Shown in pieces: positions 11,974-19,243 of a stretch of 50,241 nt of DNA. How positions within the stretch are numbered: the stretch's first letter is position 1; each line of letters opens with the position of its first letter. Both the position numbers and the translations under genes were made by a program. The stretch comes from Acidimicrobiales bacterium. GTDB taxonomy: Bacteria; Actinomycetota; Acidimicrobiia; Acidimicrobiales; MedAcidi-G1. The stretch lies in contig JAKUSA010000002.1 in NCBI GenBank assembly GCA_022449565.1, positions 1-50,241 of the forward strand, read 5' to 3'. A model generated the notes under the pieces. It had not been told where the DNA came from, ran no database searches, and saw only the letters and a list, made by a program, of their open reading frames with translations.

Positions 11974-12013
11974 GTTGCCCATCCGACGAACCTAGGCTCG
12001 TCGGATGGGCAAC
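11974..12013. promoter_or_regulatory. 40-bp near-perfect palindrome containing two divergent leaderless promoters
   Basis: The left arm GTTGCCCATCCGACGA (11974-11989) and right arm TCGTCGGATGGGCAAC (11998-12013) are exact reverse complements. The centre is CCTAGG, itself palindromic, with a single mismatched pair (11990/11997). The right half holds TAGGCT (11993-11998), 6 nt, then the ATG of the PLP decarboxylase. The left half, read on the minus strand, holds TAGGTT, 6 nt and ATG, opening a 5-codon ORF (MGNPL). It could be an operator that covers both -10 boxes, or an mRNA hairpin that sequesters the start. Confidence 0.75.
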
Positions 12014-13264
12014 CGTTCCCTCCCATCCCAGGGTCGACCGGCCAACGAGGTCCTAGCCGACTTGGCAGCCAAGCGCGACGGCGACGTCCGGTGGGCCGAG
12101 GGTCGTACCTTCGGCCTTGTCTTCGACGGTGGGACCGACGTGCGGGCTGTAGCCGAGGAGGCGGCCAGCCTCTACTTTCACGAAAACGCTCTGAACACCC
12201 AGGCTTTTCCTTCGCTGGGGGCCATCCAGTCCGAGTTGTGCCGCTGGACGGCCGACCTCCTTCACGGGGGCGACGACACCGCCGGCTTCCTGACCAGTGG
12301 TGGCAGCGAGAGCATCCTCTGCGCAGTCGAGGCGGCTCGGGAGCGGGCTCGGGCCGAGCGGGGGGTCACCGAACCGGAGTTGGTGCTGGCCACCAACGCT
12401 CATGCGGCCTTCCACAAGGCGGCCCACCTGTTCGGGCTACAAGCCCGTGTCGTCGGCGTGGGTGATGACTGGGCGGCCGACGTGGAGGCCATGGCCGACA
12501 TGGTCGGTCCCGACACGGCGCTGGTGGTGGCCTCGGCGCCCCCCTACCCGCAGGGCGTCGTCGACCCGGTCATCGAGATCGCCGAACTAGCCGCCACGGT
12601 TGGCGCCAACTGCCACGTGGACGCATGTATGGGCGGCTTCGTACTCCCCTTCGCCGAAATGGAGGGCCGCTCCACGCCAGCCTGGGACTTCCGGGCTGAC
12701 GGGGTGACCTCCATCTCGGCCGACCTGCACAAACTGGGGTACGCGCCGAAGGGGGTGTCGGTGCTCCTACACAGGAGCCGGGACCTGCGTCGGTACCAGA
12801 CCTTCGAGTTCGACGGCTGGCTTGGCGGCCGATACGCGACGCCGAACCTGCAGGGAACTCGGTCGGGACTTCCGATGGCGGCCGCCTGGGCGGTCGTCCA
12901 GTACCTAGGAGTCGACGGCTACCGGCGTCTGGTCCGAACCACCCTGAATACCGCGGACCGGATCCGGGAGCAGGTGCGGTCCATCGACGGCCTAAGGGTG
13001 CTGGGCGATCCAGTCCACCACCTTCTAGCCATCGCCGCCGACCCCGACTCCGACCGTCCGATAGAGCCGTTCGCCCTCGGTGAGGCTTTGGCTGCCCGGG
13101 GCTGGCACCACGACCGGCAGGGTCCACCGGAAAGCCTTCACCTAACGGTCAGCGCCGGGAACGCTGCGGCCCTCGACGAGTACCTGTCCGACCTCACCTC
13201 GGCCGCCGAGGAATCACGGGGCGGACCGTCCGGTCGGGCAACCAACTACGCCACCCTCGAGTAG
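12005..13264 (+). CDS. PLP-dependent group II decarboxylase / sphingosine-1-phosphate lyase-like protein
   Basis: 419 aa of fold-type I PLP enzyme. Visible: FLTSGGSESILCAVEAAR (cofactor phosphate region), HVDACMGGF (Asp206 near the pyridine nitrogen) and SADLHKLGYAPKG, where Lys243 should carry PLP. The pattern ISADLHKLGYAPKG and the N-terminal SLYFHENALNTQAFPSL block resemble S1P lyase and related aldolases more than glutamate decarboxylase. Substrate unknown; a phosphorylated long-chain amino alcohol or an aromatic/acidic amino acid is possible. The ATG follows TAGGCT by 6 nt inside the palindrome and there is no ribosome binding site, so it is probably leaderless. It converges on the PhyH gene. 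Confidence 0.85.
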   Translation: MGNRSLPSQGRPANEVLADLAAKRDGDVRWAEGRTFGLVFDGGTDVRAVAEEAASLYFHENALNTQAFPSLGAIQSELCRWTADLLHGGDDTAGFLTSGGSESILCAVEAARERARAERGVTEPELVLATNAHAAFHKAAHLFGLQARVVGVGDDWAADVEAMADMVGPDTALVVASAPPYPQGVVDPVIEIAELAATVGANCHVDACMGGFVLPFAEMEGRSTPAWDFRADGVTSISADLHKLGYAPKGVSVLLHRSRDLRRYQTFEFDGWLGGRYATPNLQGTRSGLPMAAAWAVVQYLGVDGYRRLVRTTLNTADRIREQVRSIDGLRVLGDPVHHLLAIAADPDSDRPIEPFALGEALAARGWHHDRQGPPESLHLTVSAGNAAALDEYLSDLTSAAEESRGGPSGRATNYATLE

Positions 13265-13283
13265 GACCGGCCGTCAGGTCGGC

Positions 13284-14156
13284 TCAGGTGAATAGGCGCG
13301 AGGCGTCTTCAAAATCGACCAGCCAGGTGCGGCCGCCGCCCACCGACTGGTAGGAGCTCCAGCCGAGCAGTGTCCGGGCCCGTTCGGGCAGCAAGGAGGC
13401 CAGGTCCCGGTCGATGACCAGTGGACTGGCTTCCTCGGGGCGCAGCCAGCCGACGACGAAACTGACATGCATTCCGTAGCGCCAGTACTCGGTGGTGTTT
13501 GCCCCCGCGCCGTGGACGACCTTGCCGGTGTAGACCATGCCGCTTCCCGCCGGCATCGTTGCGTAGGCCACCTGTTCAGGCGACGGGTCGTCACCGCGCA
13601 CCAGGCCAGGTGGACGATTCTGACTACCGGGAACCACCACGGTGGCACCGTTGTCGATCGTGAAGTCACCCAGGGCGAACATGCAACTGACGGTGATCTC
13701 CCGGTTGGCGGCCACGGCCTCCGGCCAGTTGTTCTCGTCCCGGTGCAGGTACTGGGCCTGCTCCCCCGGTCCTACGGCCATCACCTGACCTGTGTTGAGC
13801 CAGTAGTCGGCACAGTTGGGCAGAAGCAGCCGGTCGGCGAGGGCGAGGAGCATGGGGTTGAGGAGTGCATGGTCAACGAAGGCCCGACTACGGGCAGCCA
13901 GGCCACAGAACCGCTTTGTAGAGGCTCCGTGGAACCTCTCCCACAACTCCATTCCGCTCTTGGAGCCTGGGCTCGTCCCATCCAGCGATGCCGCCAGTTC
14001 GTCGACGATGGCCTGCCGGGCCGAAGGGGTGAGGAGGTCGCCGATGATCACCCCGCCGTCGGCATCGAGAACGGCCAGCACCTCGTCGATTGCCGCCGAG
14101 CGGTCGACGGTTCGTAGTTCGGCCATAGCGCATCTTGAACCAGACGTGCCGGACAC
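13284..14156 (-). CDS. Phytanoyl-CoA dioxygenase (PhyH) family Fe(II)/2-oxoglutarate oxygenase
   Basis: 290 aa. The double-stranded beta-helix oxygenase pattern is visible: LHRDENNWPE supplies His-X-Asp, VVHGAGANTTEYWRYGMHVSFV supplies the distal His and the 2-oxoglutarate-binding Arg, and NGATVVVPGSQN is the typical connecting strand. Family members hydroxylate acyl-CoAs, ectoine, phosphonates and many secondary metabolites; the substrate here cannot be deduced. The GTG at 14156 has AGGAGGAGG 11 nt upstream; an internal ATG at 14126 (MAELRTVDRS) is the alternative start. Its position next to the creatinase cluster, 330 nt away, does not prove a shared pathway. Confidence 0.85.
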   Translation of the reverse strand: MSGTSGSRCAMAELRTVDRSAAIDEVLAVLDADGGVIIGDLLTPSARQAIVDELAASLDGTSPGSKSGMELWERFHGASTKRFCGLAARSRAFVDHALLNPMLLALADRLLLPNCADYWLNTGQVMAVGPGEQAQYLHRDENNWPEAVAANREITVSCMFALGDFTIDNGATVVVPGSQNRPPGLVRGDDPSPEQVAYATMPAGSGMVYTGKVVHGAGANTTEYWRYGMHVSFVVGWLRPEEASPLVIDRDLASLLPERARTLLGWSSYQSVGGGRTWLVDFEDASRLFT

Positions 14157-14278
14157 GCAATCACCGGCCTCCTCCTGGCCCGTGGCGACCCCAGGCTCTG
14201 ACAGCGCTCGACCGGGCCGCCGCGTTTATCACCGCCCGCACCCCAGTCGACACGCAGGCGGGATCGCTCTGAGCGTCG

Positions 14279-14331
14279 GCGTGCAGGCGCGAAAATAGTT
14301 TTCCACAGATTTCGTTTCGCGCCTTGCACGC
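14279..14331. repeat. Inverted repeat (16/17 bp) with a 20-nt AT-rich loop
   Basis: The left arm GCGTGCAGGCGCGAAA and right arm TTTCGCGCCTTGCACGC pair completely apart from one bulged base. The loop at 14295-14314 contains TTTTCCACA, one base from a DnaA box. It could be a structured RNA end, a protein-binding site or a small transposable remnant. No flanking target duplication is evident. Confidence 0.6.
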
Positions 14332-14426
14332 GCCCTGAGTCGCGAGTAGCAATGGCCCCAGCCAGTCAGTGCTTCGGCACAGGTTGGCTCGGAGAGTGAG
14401 TCGGAAACGGCGAGGTCTCCGGGACC

Positions 14427-14446
14427 GTCCGCCCTCCGGGGCGGAC
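14427..14446 (-). terminator. Hairpin downstream of the creatinase gene
   Basis: GTCCGCCC-TCCG-GGGCGGAC is a perfect 8-bp stem with a 4-nt loop, about 39 nt beyond the creatinase stop. It lacks a U-run but fits the hairpin-only terminators often assigned in high-GC actinobacteria. Confidence 0.5.
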
Positions 14447-14484
14447 GATCCGCGTTTTGGGGCAACTGGAGCGGCCACGGCCAG

Positions 14485-15720
14485 TCAGGCCGACCTCACG
14501 ATGTTGTGGTCGGGCCCATAGGGAAAGCCGGTGAGGTTCTCGTTGCCGTCGGCGGTGATGACCAGGATGTCGTGCTCCCGGTAGCCGCCCGCTGCGGGTA
14601 GCCCCTCCGGGATCATGAGCATCGGCTCCATGGACACCACCATGTTCGGCTCCAGCACTGTGTCGATGTCCTCGCGCAGTTCCAAGCCGGCCTCACGCCC
14701 GTAGTAGTGACACAGCACCCCGAACGAGTGGCCGTAGCCGAACGTCCGATACCGAAGCAGGTCGTGCTCGGCGTAGATCTCGTTGAGTGCGGTGGCCACC
14801 TCGCCACACACCGCCCCAGGCCGGAGCAGTCTCTTGCCCTCGTCATGGACCAGGCAGTTCACCTCCCAGATCCTTCGGTGGGCCTCTGAGGCCTCCTCGC
14901 AGAACAAGGTCCGCTCGAGAGCCGTGTAGTAGCCGGCGATCATCGGGAAACAGTTCAGGCTCAGAATGTCGCCCCGTTCCAGGCGCCGGGAGGTGACCGG
15001 GTTGTGGGCGCCATCGGTATTGACACCGGACTGGAACCACGTCCAGGTGTCCATGAGCTCGGCGTGGGGAAACGACCGGGCGATCTCGTTGACCATGGCC
15101 TGAGTCGAATGGAGCGCCACCTGATGCTCCGGGACCCCCTCGCCGATGACCTCCACGCAGGCCGCGCCGCCCAGGTCGGCAATGCGCGCTCCCTCCCGGA
15201 TGAGGGCGACCTCCTCGTCGGACTTCACCATCCGCAGCCGCATGCACTCGACCGATACGTCGACCAGCTCGGTATCAGGAAAGGCCGCCTCCAGCTTGAG
15301 TGAGGACTGGAGGTTCAGGTGGTCGTTTTCGACCCCCAGTCGTCCCCCATCGGGAACCAGTTGCTGCACGGCACGGAGGTAGTTGTCGCGGCGCCAGTCG
15401 GTGTAAACGAGGTTCTCTCCAAAGGTTCGCCTACCGGGTTGGCCGGCATCGATGTTGGCCGAGATCGACGTGGACCGCTCTCCGGTGACCACCAAGCCGT
15501 AGGGGCGGCCGAACGAGCAGTAGAGAAAGTCGGAGTAGTAGTTGACGTTGTGGATTGAGGTGAACAGGACGGCATCCAGGCCCTGGCGTCCCATCAGCTC
15601 TCGTAGTACGGAGAGCCGTGCGTCCATCTCCTCTTCCGAGAAGGTGCCTTGGACCCTGTCGCCGTTGGGAATCGATTTGGTGTCCGGTAGGTCCGACCCG
15701 GAACGTGGAACGTCATCCAT
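14485..15720 (-). CDS. Creatinase (creatine amidinohydrolase), M24 fold
   Basis: 411 aa. Hydrolyses creatine to sarcosine and urea in the cytoplasm. It follows Pseudomonas creatinase almost block for block as I recall that sequence: TSIHNVNYYSDFLYCSFGRPY, SANIDAGQPGRRT, VYTDWRRDNYLRAVQQL, ELMDTWTWFQSGVNTDGAHNPVT, LSLNCFPMIAGYYTALERTLF, FGYGHSFGVL.HYYGREAGLELREDIDTVLEP, AGGYREHDILVI and the FPYGPDHNIVR end. These include the active-site His and Glu regions of the pita-bread fold. The match is far closer than to Xaa-Pro aminopeptidases. The ATG overlaps the upstream gene by 8 nt. No sarcosine oxidase, urease or creatininase gene is in the window. Confidence 0.93.
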   Translation of the reverse strand: MDDVPRSGSDLPDTKSIPNGDRVQGTFSEEEMDARLSVLRELMGRQGLDAVLFTSIHNVNYYSDFLYCSFGRPYGLVVTGERSTSISANIDAGQPGRRTFGENLVYTDWRRDNYLRAVQQLVPDGGRLGVENDHLNLQSSLKLEAAFPDTELVDVSVECMRLRMVKSDEEVALIREGARIADLGGAACVEVIGEGVPEHQVALHSTQAMVNEIARSFPHAELMDTWTWFQSGVNTDGAHNPVTSRRLERGDILSLNCFPMIAGYYTALERTLFCEEASEAHRRIWEVNCLVHDEGKRLLRPGAVCGEVATALNEIYAEHDLLRYRTFGYGHSFGVLCHYYGREAGLELREDIDTVLEPNMVVSMEPMLMIPEGLPAAGGYREHDILVITADGNENLTGFPYGPDHNIVRSA

Positions 15721-16294
15721 GGGCGGACCTGGAGCGGCCGCGACCGACCGGTGCGTCGAGGACGGCCTCGGACAGCAGGAACCCGGCGGCCTCTTGGTCC
15801 AGACGGGACCACAGCACCCGGTCGACTAGCAGGCCCTCGGCCAGCGCGGAGCGGGACCGCTCGGCGAACCAATCGGCCCCGCTGTCGGAACGCTCCGCCG
15901 CCGAAAGTTCCATGGTCGAGACCGGGTCGGTGCCCGTCGGCTCGACTGGGGCCGCTGACCACCGGAGGCCCCTCAAGGCACAGGACCGGACCGACCCGGC
16001 CACCAGGGCGAATGGTATGGGCGGATTCCAGTCTGTCCGGCTGACCCCCTCGGTCCTGGCTAGCGCGGCGACCAAGTCGATCTGACAGGAGGAGAGCACT
16101 GATTCGGCGAGACGCCCTGGGGCATCATCGACCAGCGCCGCCCACGCCGCTAGCCCACCGCCGTGGTGGGTCTCGCAGAAGGCCACCTCGGCGGCCACCC
16201 GGTTCGCTGCGCTGGAATCGCAGCCCCGGACCCGACTGGCCCGATACACCAGGTCGACGATCTCGCGGGGGGCGACGCGCTCCGTTTCCGTCAC
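15713..16294 (-). CDS. Unknown protein in the creatinase operon, possibly DUF3726-like
   Basis: 193 aa, no signal peptide or membrane segment. The N-terminal segment (EIVDLVYRASRVRGCDSSAANRVAAEVAFCE) recalls the opening of DUF3726 proteins, but I cannot confirm that without a profile search. The remainder is Ala/Ser/Arg-rich with no motif I recognise. It overlaps both the dipeptidase stop (16291-16294, ATGA) and the creatinase start, so it is translationally coupled and probably acts with them. A structural or regulatory partner is more likely than an enzyme; that is inference. Confidence 0.7.
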   Translation of the reverse strand: MTETERVAPREIVDLVYRASRVRGCDSSAANRVAAEVAFCETHHGGGLAAWAALVDDAPGRLAESVLSSCQIDLVAALARTEGVSRTDWNPPIPFALVAGSVRSCALRGLRWSAAPVEPTGTDPVSTMELSAAERSDSGADWFAERSRSALAEGLLVDRVLWSRLDQEAAGFLLSEAVLDAPVGRGRSRSAHG

Positions 16295-17241
16295 CGGAAG
16301 ACCGTGGAGAAGAGGCGGAGCCAGTTGCCGCCCAGGATCGCGTCGCGGTCGGTCGGTGAGAGCCCTGCCTCGTCAAGACCCTCGGCTAGGGAACCGAAGT
16401 CCTCGGGACCTTGGAACCATGGCGGCCAATCGGGAAACTGAGGAGCTTCGTCGGGATCGTCGGGTCGGTTCCAACGTCCATTGCGCATCCAACCCAGGGC
16501 TCCGGGTTGCCATCCGAGGACCGCGTCGGATCCGACGGCTACATGTTCGGGCCCGATCCGCTCAGCGAGGTCAGCCATCATCCGGCAAAAGGACGAGCGG
16601 GGGGTGTCAGACCCGCCCATGAACAACGGGTAGAGGGTGCAGCCGATGACGCCGCCCCGTTCTGCGAGGGCGTCGATAAGTTCGTCTGGCTTGTTCCGCG
16701 GCGACTGGCAGAACGAGGCTGGGTTTCCGTGGGTCACGGCGATCGGCTGGCTGGAAGCGTCGATGGCCTCCCGACCGGTCCGGTTGCCGACGTGCGAAAT
16801 GTCGACCAGCACCCCGGCGTCGTTCAGGGCGGTGACCATCCGGCGGCCGGCGCGGGTCAGGCCGCCGTCCTCGGGCTCCCAGCAGCTCGAGCCCAGGTGG
16901 TTAGCGATGTTGTAGGTGAGTTGTACAACTCGGATTCCCACGTCGGCGAAGATCCCCGCGTTCTCCGGGTCGTCGCCCAGCATGGTGCTGTTCTGGAAGC
17001 CCAACAGGATCCCGAGCACCCCGTCGTTGCGCGCCCGTTCCATCTCCTCGACGCTGTCGACGATCCGGACGATGTCGGCGTTGGCTCGGGTGAAGTGCCG
17101 CCAGTCTGCAACCCGCCCCATCGCCCCGGCCAGGTCCTCCCACACCCCGCACGTTGCGTGGACGACGTCGACCCCGCCCTGACGGACGCGCTCGACGACC
17201 GGACGACTCCAGTCATTGATCTCCAAACCGTCGATGATCAT
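16291..17241 (-). CDS. Membrane (renal) dipeptidase-like amidohydrolase, peptidase M19
   Basis: 316 aa from ATG 17241 (MIIDGLEINDWSRP). The track ORF from 17433 runs 64 residues into the upstream gene. The start is supported by GGAGG upstream and an ATGA overlap with that gene's stop. M19 features: GILLGFQNSTMLGDDPENAGIFADVGIRVVQLTYN, the SHVGNRTGREAID segment with a metal His, and AVTHGNPASFC. The M19 fold is a binuclear-zinc TIM barrel cleaving dipeptides or N-acyl/cyclic substrates. In this operon it may act on an N-methylated glycine or creatine derivative; that is inference from position only. Confidence 0.85.
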   Translation of the reverse strand: MIIDGLEINDWSRPVVERVRQGGVDVVHATCGVWEDLAGAMGRVADWRHFTRANADIVRIVDSVEEMERARNDGVLGILLGFQNSTMLGDDPENAGIFADVGIRVVQLTYNIANHLGSSCWEPEDGGLTRAGRRMVTALNDAGVLVDISHVGNRTGREAIDASSQPIAVTHGNPASFCQSPRNKPDELIDALAERGGVIGCTLYPLFMGGSDTPRSSFCRMMADLAERIGPEHVAVGSDAVLGWQPGALGWMRNGRWNRPDDPDEAPQFPDWPPWFQGPEDFGSLAEGLDEAGLSPTDRDAILGGNWLRLFSTVFR

Positions 17242-18956
17242 GGGGAAACCTCCATGGGAGCCGTCGGCCACACCCATTCGTCGGTCGCGGGGGCAGCCAA
17301 CTCGCCGATACGGGGCGCCCCCTGGAAGAGGGTGACCCTCAGCCAATCTGTGGATTTCGGAGCGAAGTTGTCGAGACCGTACATGGCGAGTTGGAAACGC
17401 TGCAGTTCCAAGGGCAGGAACTCCGCGCCACATGCGTTGTCCCGGGGTTCCCCGTAGGGCACATCGCTGCCCAGAACCCTTCTCACCGCTGCCTCGTGGC
17501 CGAGGTTCCCGACCAGGAGAGTGGCCAAGGTGGTGTCGTCGGACGCGCCAGCAAGTAGACGACGCAACCCGGCCACCTGCAGGGCCACGTCGATGGCCAC
17601 CTCGCGGTGAGCCGGGTCCACGGCCCGACGCTCGGCGCGGCGCGGTTCTTCAGTGTTGTCCGAGATCACCCACCAATAGTGGTCCGCGTCAGATCCCCGG
17701 AGGTCCATTTCGTCGATCCACCCGAAACGGGACTCGAGTACCCGGCGAAGATCACCGACCAGCATTGCGGGGTCGTAGTCAATCCTCTCGTCGACTAGGA
17801 GCAGTTCGTCGACCTCCTCGTCGGCCAATCCTTCGTCGAGCTCAATCAGTAGGGAGACGACCATTTCACAGGTCTCGTCTCCCTGCCCCTCGGCCCACCG
17901 GCTCAAAGCGTCGAACGGCTGGGGTCGGCTGGCCACCGAGTCGAAGTGTTCTGAGATCCGCTCGATTTCAGCGGCCAGGGAGCGGGGGCCGAGCCACGGC
18001 GGCCGGTCGTCACCTCCGATGCCGGAGAAGTGCGAGTGCGCCTTGGCGATCCAGCGGCGCAGGGTGGCCACCCGCTCCTCCGTTCCCTCCAGGGCCCGAA
18101 CGTTGGCTAGAGCCAGCTCTCGGACTCCCACCCAGGAGTTCAGAACCTGCGGATGCTTGAAGAGATACGGGACAAGGCCGAGGCCGGTGGCGTTGCCTAG
18201 GCCAAAGAAGCGGCGCCAACCCGCCTCGAACGGAACCGCGGAATCTCCGCCTCGGGCCCGAGCACAGTGCTCCACGGAGTCGTAGCTCAATTCGCGGAAC
18301 AGCCAGGCGGTCAGGAACTGGGCCCGGTAGGGGGCACTCAGGGGATGGGCGTCCGGGTAGCCGAGGAAGGAACGCATGCCGAACTTTCCGTTCCCGTAGA
18401 ACGCCGTGCTGCGCATGATGTATCCGGCGTCGGAAACCCGGTCGGACTCAGGCTGCTGGCCGTCGGCCAAGCAGTCCACCAGGTATTCGTAGAAGCGCAC
18501 ACTGCGATTCCCGCGGGTCAAAACCAATACCCGCGGGTCGAGCCGGCCGTGCTCCTGGAGGGGAACCGACCGGGCAAGCTCAGCGAGAAACTCCTCGGAC
18601 AGCGGGCCGTCGACCAGAGCGGCAGTGATCTCCCACGCCTCGGCTACCACCCGGTCGGTGTGGGTGGACTCGTCGAGTGTGTCGGTGAAGGCTACGAAGT
18701 GGACCTCATGGCCTCGGGCTTCCACCCGATAGATTGCTCGGCCCCGGCCCTCGGCATCAAGATCGAGTTCCACACGGTCGGCCAGCCAACCCTGCCGGAA
18801 GGCGCTACGGAGCAGGGTTCGGGTGAAACTGTATCGGGTTGGTCGCGCGGCACCCATGCGAGCCGACGCCATGACCACCTCGGGAGCCCGGAGGTCCCGA
18901 CATCGCCGATTGAGTCGCCCGAGGAGACTCCGGTCGTCATGATCCATCCGGGTCAC
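17238..18956 (-). CDS. Large conserved-looking protein of unknown function heading the creatinase operon
   Basis: 572 aa, soluble, no signal peptide or obvious membrane span. I recognise no domain. Striking segments are TAFYGNGKFGMRSFLGY, SAPYRAQFLTAWLFRELSYDSVEHCARARGG and AHSHFSGIGGDDRPPWLGPRSLAAEI, with well-defined acidic helices in the second half. The composition and codon use look like a real gene. Its stop overlaps the dipeptidase start (ATGA) and the run of overlaps continues to creatinase, so the four genes form one transcript. A second possible start is the ATG at 18947. A role with the dipeptidase in methylated-glycine/creatine metabolism is inference. Confidence 0.75.
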   Translation of the reverse strand: MTRMDHDDRSLLGRLNRRCRDLRAPEVVMASARMGAARPTRYSFTRTLLRSAFRQGWLADRVELDLDAEGRGRAIYRVEARGHEVHFVAFTDTLDESTHTDRVVAEAWEITAALVDGPLSEEFLAELARSVPLQEHGRLDPRVLVLTRGNRSVRFYEYLVDCLADGQQPESDRVSDAGYIMRSTAFYGNGKFGMRSFLGYPDAHPLSAPYRAQFLTAWLFRELSYDSVEHCARARGGDSAVPFEAGWRRFFGLGNATGLGLVPYLFKHPQVLNSWVGVRELALANVRALEGTEERVATLRRWIAKAHSHFSGIGGDDRPPWLGPRSLAAEIERISEHFDSVASRPQPFDALSRWAEGQGDETCEMVVSLLIELDEGLADEEVDELLLVDERIDYDPAMLVGDLRRVLESRFGWIDEMDLRGSDADHYWWVISDNTEEPRRAERRAVDPAHREVAIDVALQVAGLRRLLAGASDDTTLATLLVGNLGHEAAVRRVLGSDVPYGEPRDNACGAEFLPLELQRFQLAMYGLDNFAPKSTDWLRVTLFQGAPRIGELAAPATDEWVWPTAPMEVSP

Positions 18957-18986
18957 CGGCGGTCGTCCCGCGGTTTGCGGTCATCG

Positions 18987-19059
18987 CTGGCCGGGCAGGT
19001 CTCGAACCTGCAACCTCCTGATCCAAAGTCAGGCGTTCTACCCGTTGAACTACCGGCCA
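18987..19059 (-). tRNA. tRNA-Gln (anticodon TTG)
   Basis: 73 nt. The acceptor stem TGGCCGG/CCGGCCA, D-arm GTTC..GAAC, anticodon stem CCTGA/TCAGG around loop CTTTGGA (anticodon TTG) and T-arm GCAGG-TTCGAGA-CCTGC all pair. The discriminator is G, as is common for tRNA-Gln, and CCA is not encoded. Confidence 0.96.
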
Positions 19060-19120
19060 CCCGGCAACACCGTACCGTCGTCCGATTGCCACGAGGAGCG
19101 GGTTCGTCCTCGGGGAGCGC

Positions 19121-19126
19121 TACGGT
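19121..19126 (+). promoter_or_regulatory. -10 box (TACGGT) for the bS22-like gene
   Basis: TACGGT fits TANNNT and ends 10 nt before the ATG of the 32-codon gene. Transcription would begin about 4 nt upstream of the start codon. No ribosome binding site is seen. Confidence 0.5.
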
Positions 19127-19136
19127 GTCCGCCGCC

Positions 19137-19235
19137 ATGGGTTCCCTGATAAAGAAGCGCCGGAAGCGGATGCGCAAGAAGAAGCACCGGAAGATGCTCA
19201 AGCGCACCCGAGCTCAGCGGATGCGAGGGCGGTAG
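19137..19235 (+). CDS. Small ribosomal protein bS22-like (AURKAIP1/COX24 domain)
   Basis: 32 aa: MGSLIKKRRKRMRKKKHRKM..., very basic. It matches the AURKAIP1/COX24 motif (KKRRKRM.KKKHRK.L.RTR.QR) of the tiny mycobacterial 30S protein bS22. The ORF track hides it as the last 32 residues of a long shadow ORF (18267-19235). It would bind 16S rRNA near the decoding region. It is a single-gene unit between tRNA-Gln and ispE. Confidence 0.92.
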   Translation: MGSLIKKRRKRMRKKKHRKMLKRTRAQRMRGR

Positions 19236-19243
19236 CGGCCGGG

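Larger units (their letters stand above)
14157..14484. other. Intergenic region with two inverted repeats
   Basis: This is the longest gene-free stretch in the window, between the creatinase stop and the PhyH start. It holds a GC-rich hairpin at 14427-14446 and a long imperfect inverted repeat with an AT-rich loop at 14279-14331. Short ORFs here on the minus strand (70-105 codons) have no recognisable domains and look like GC-bias artefacts. Confidence 0.6.

Noticed and set aside
14301-14309. TTTTCCACA as a DnaA box or replication origin
   Set aside because: Single site with one mismatch, no cluster of boxes, no dnaA/dnaN genes and no AT-rich unwinding region.
14161-14478. 105-aa minus-strand ORF between PhyH and creatinase
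   Set aside because: No known domain, Arg/Ser-rich composition typical of random GC-rich sequence, and it crosses the two inverted repeats.
18267-19235. 322-aa plus-strand ORF
   Set aside because: Antisense shadow of the 572-aa gene and of tRNA-Gln; only its last 32 codons are a real gene (bS22-like).
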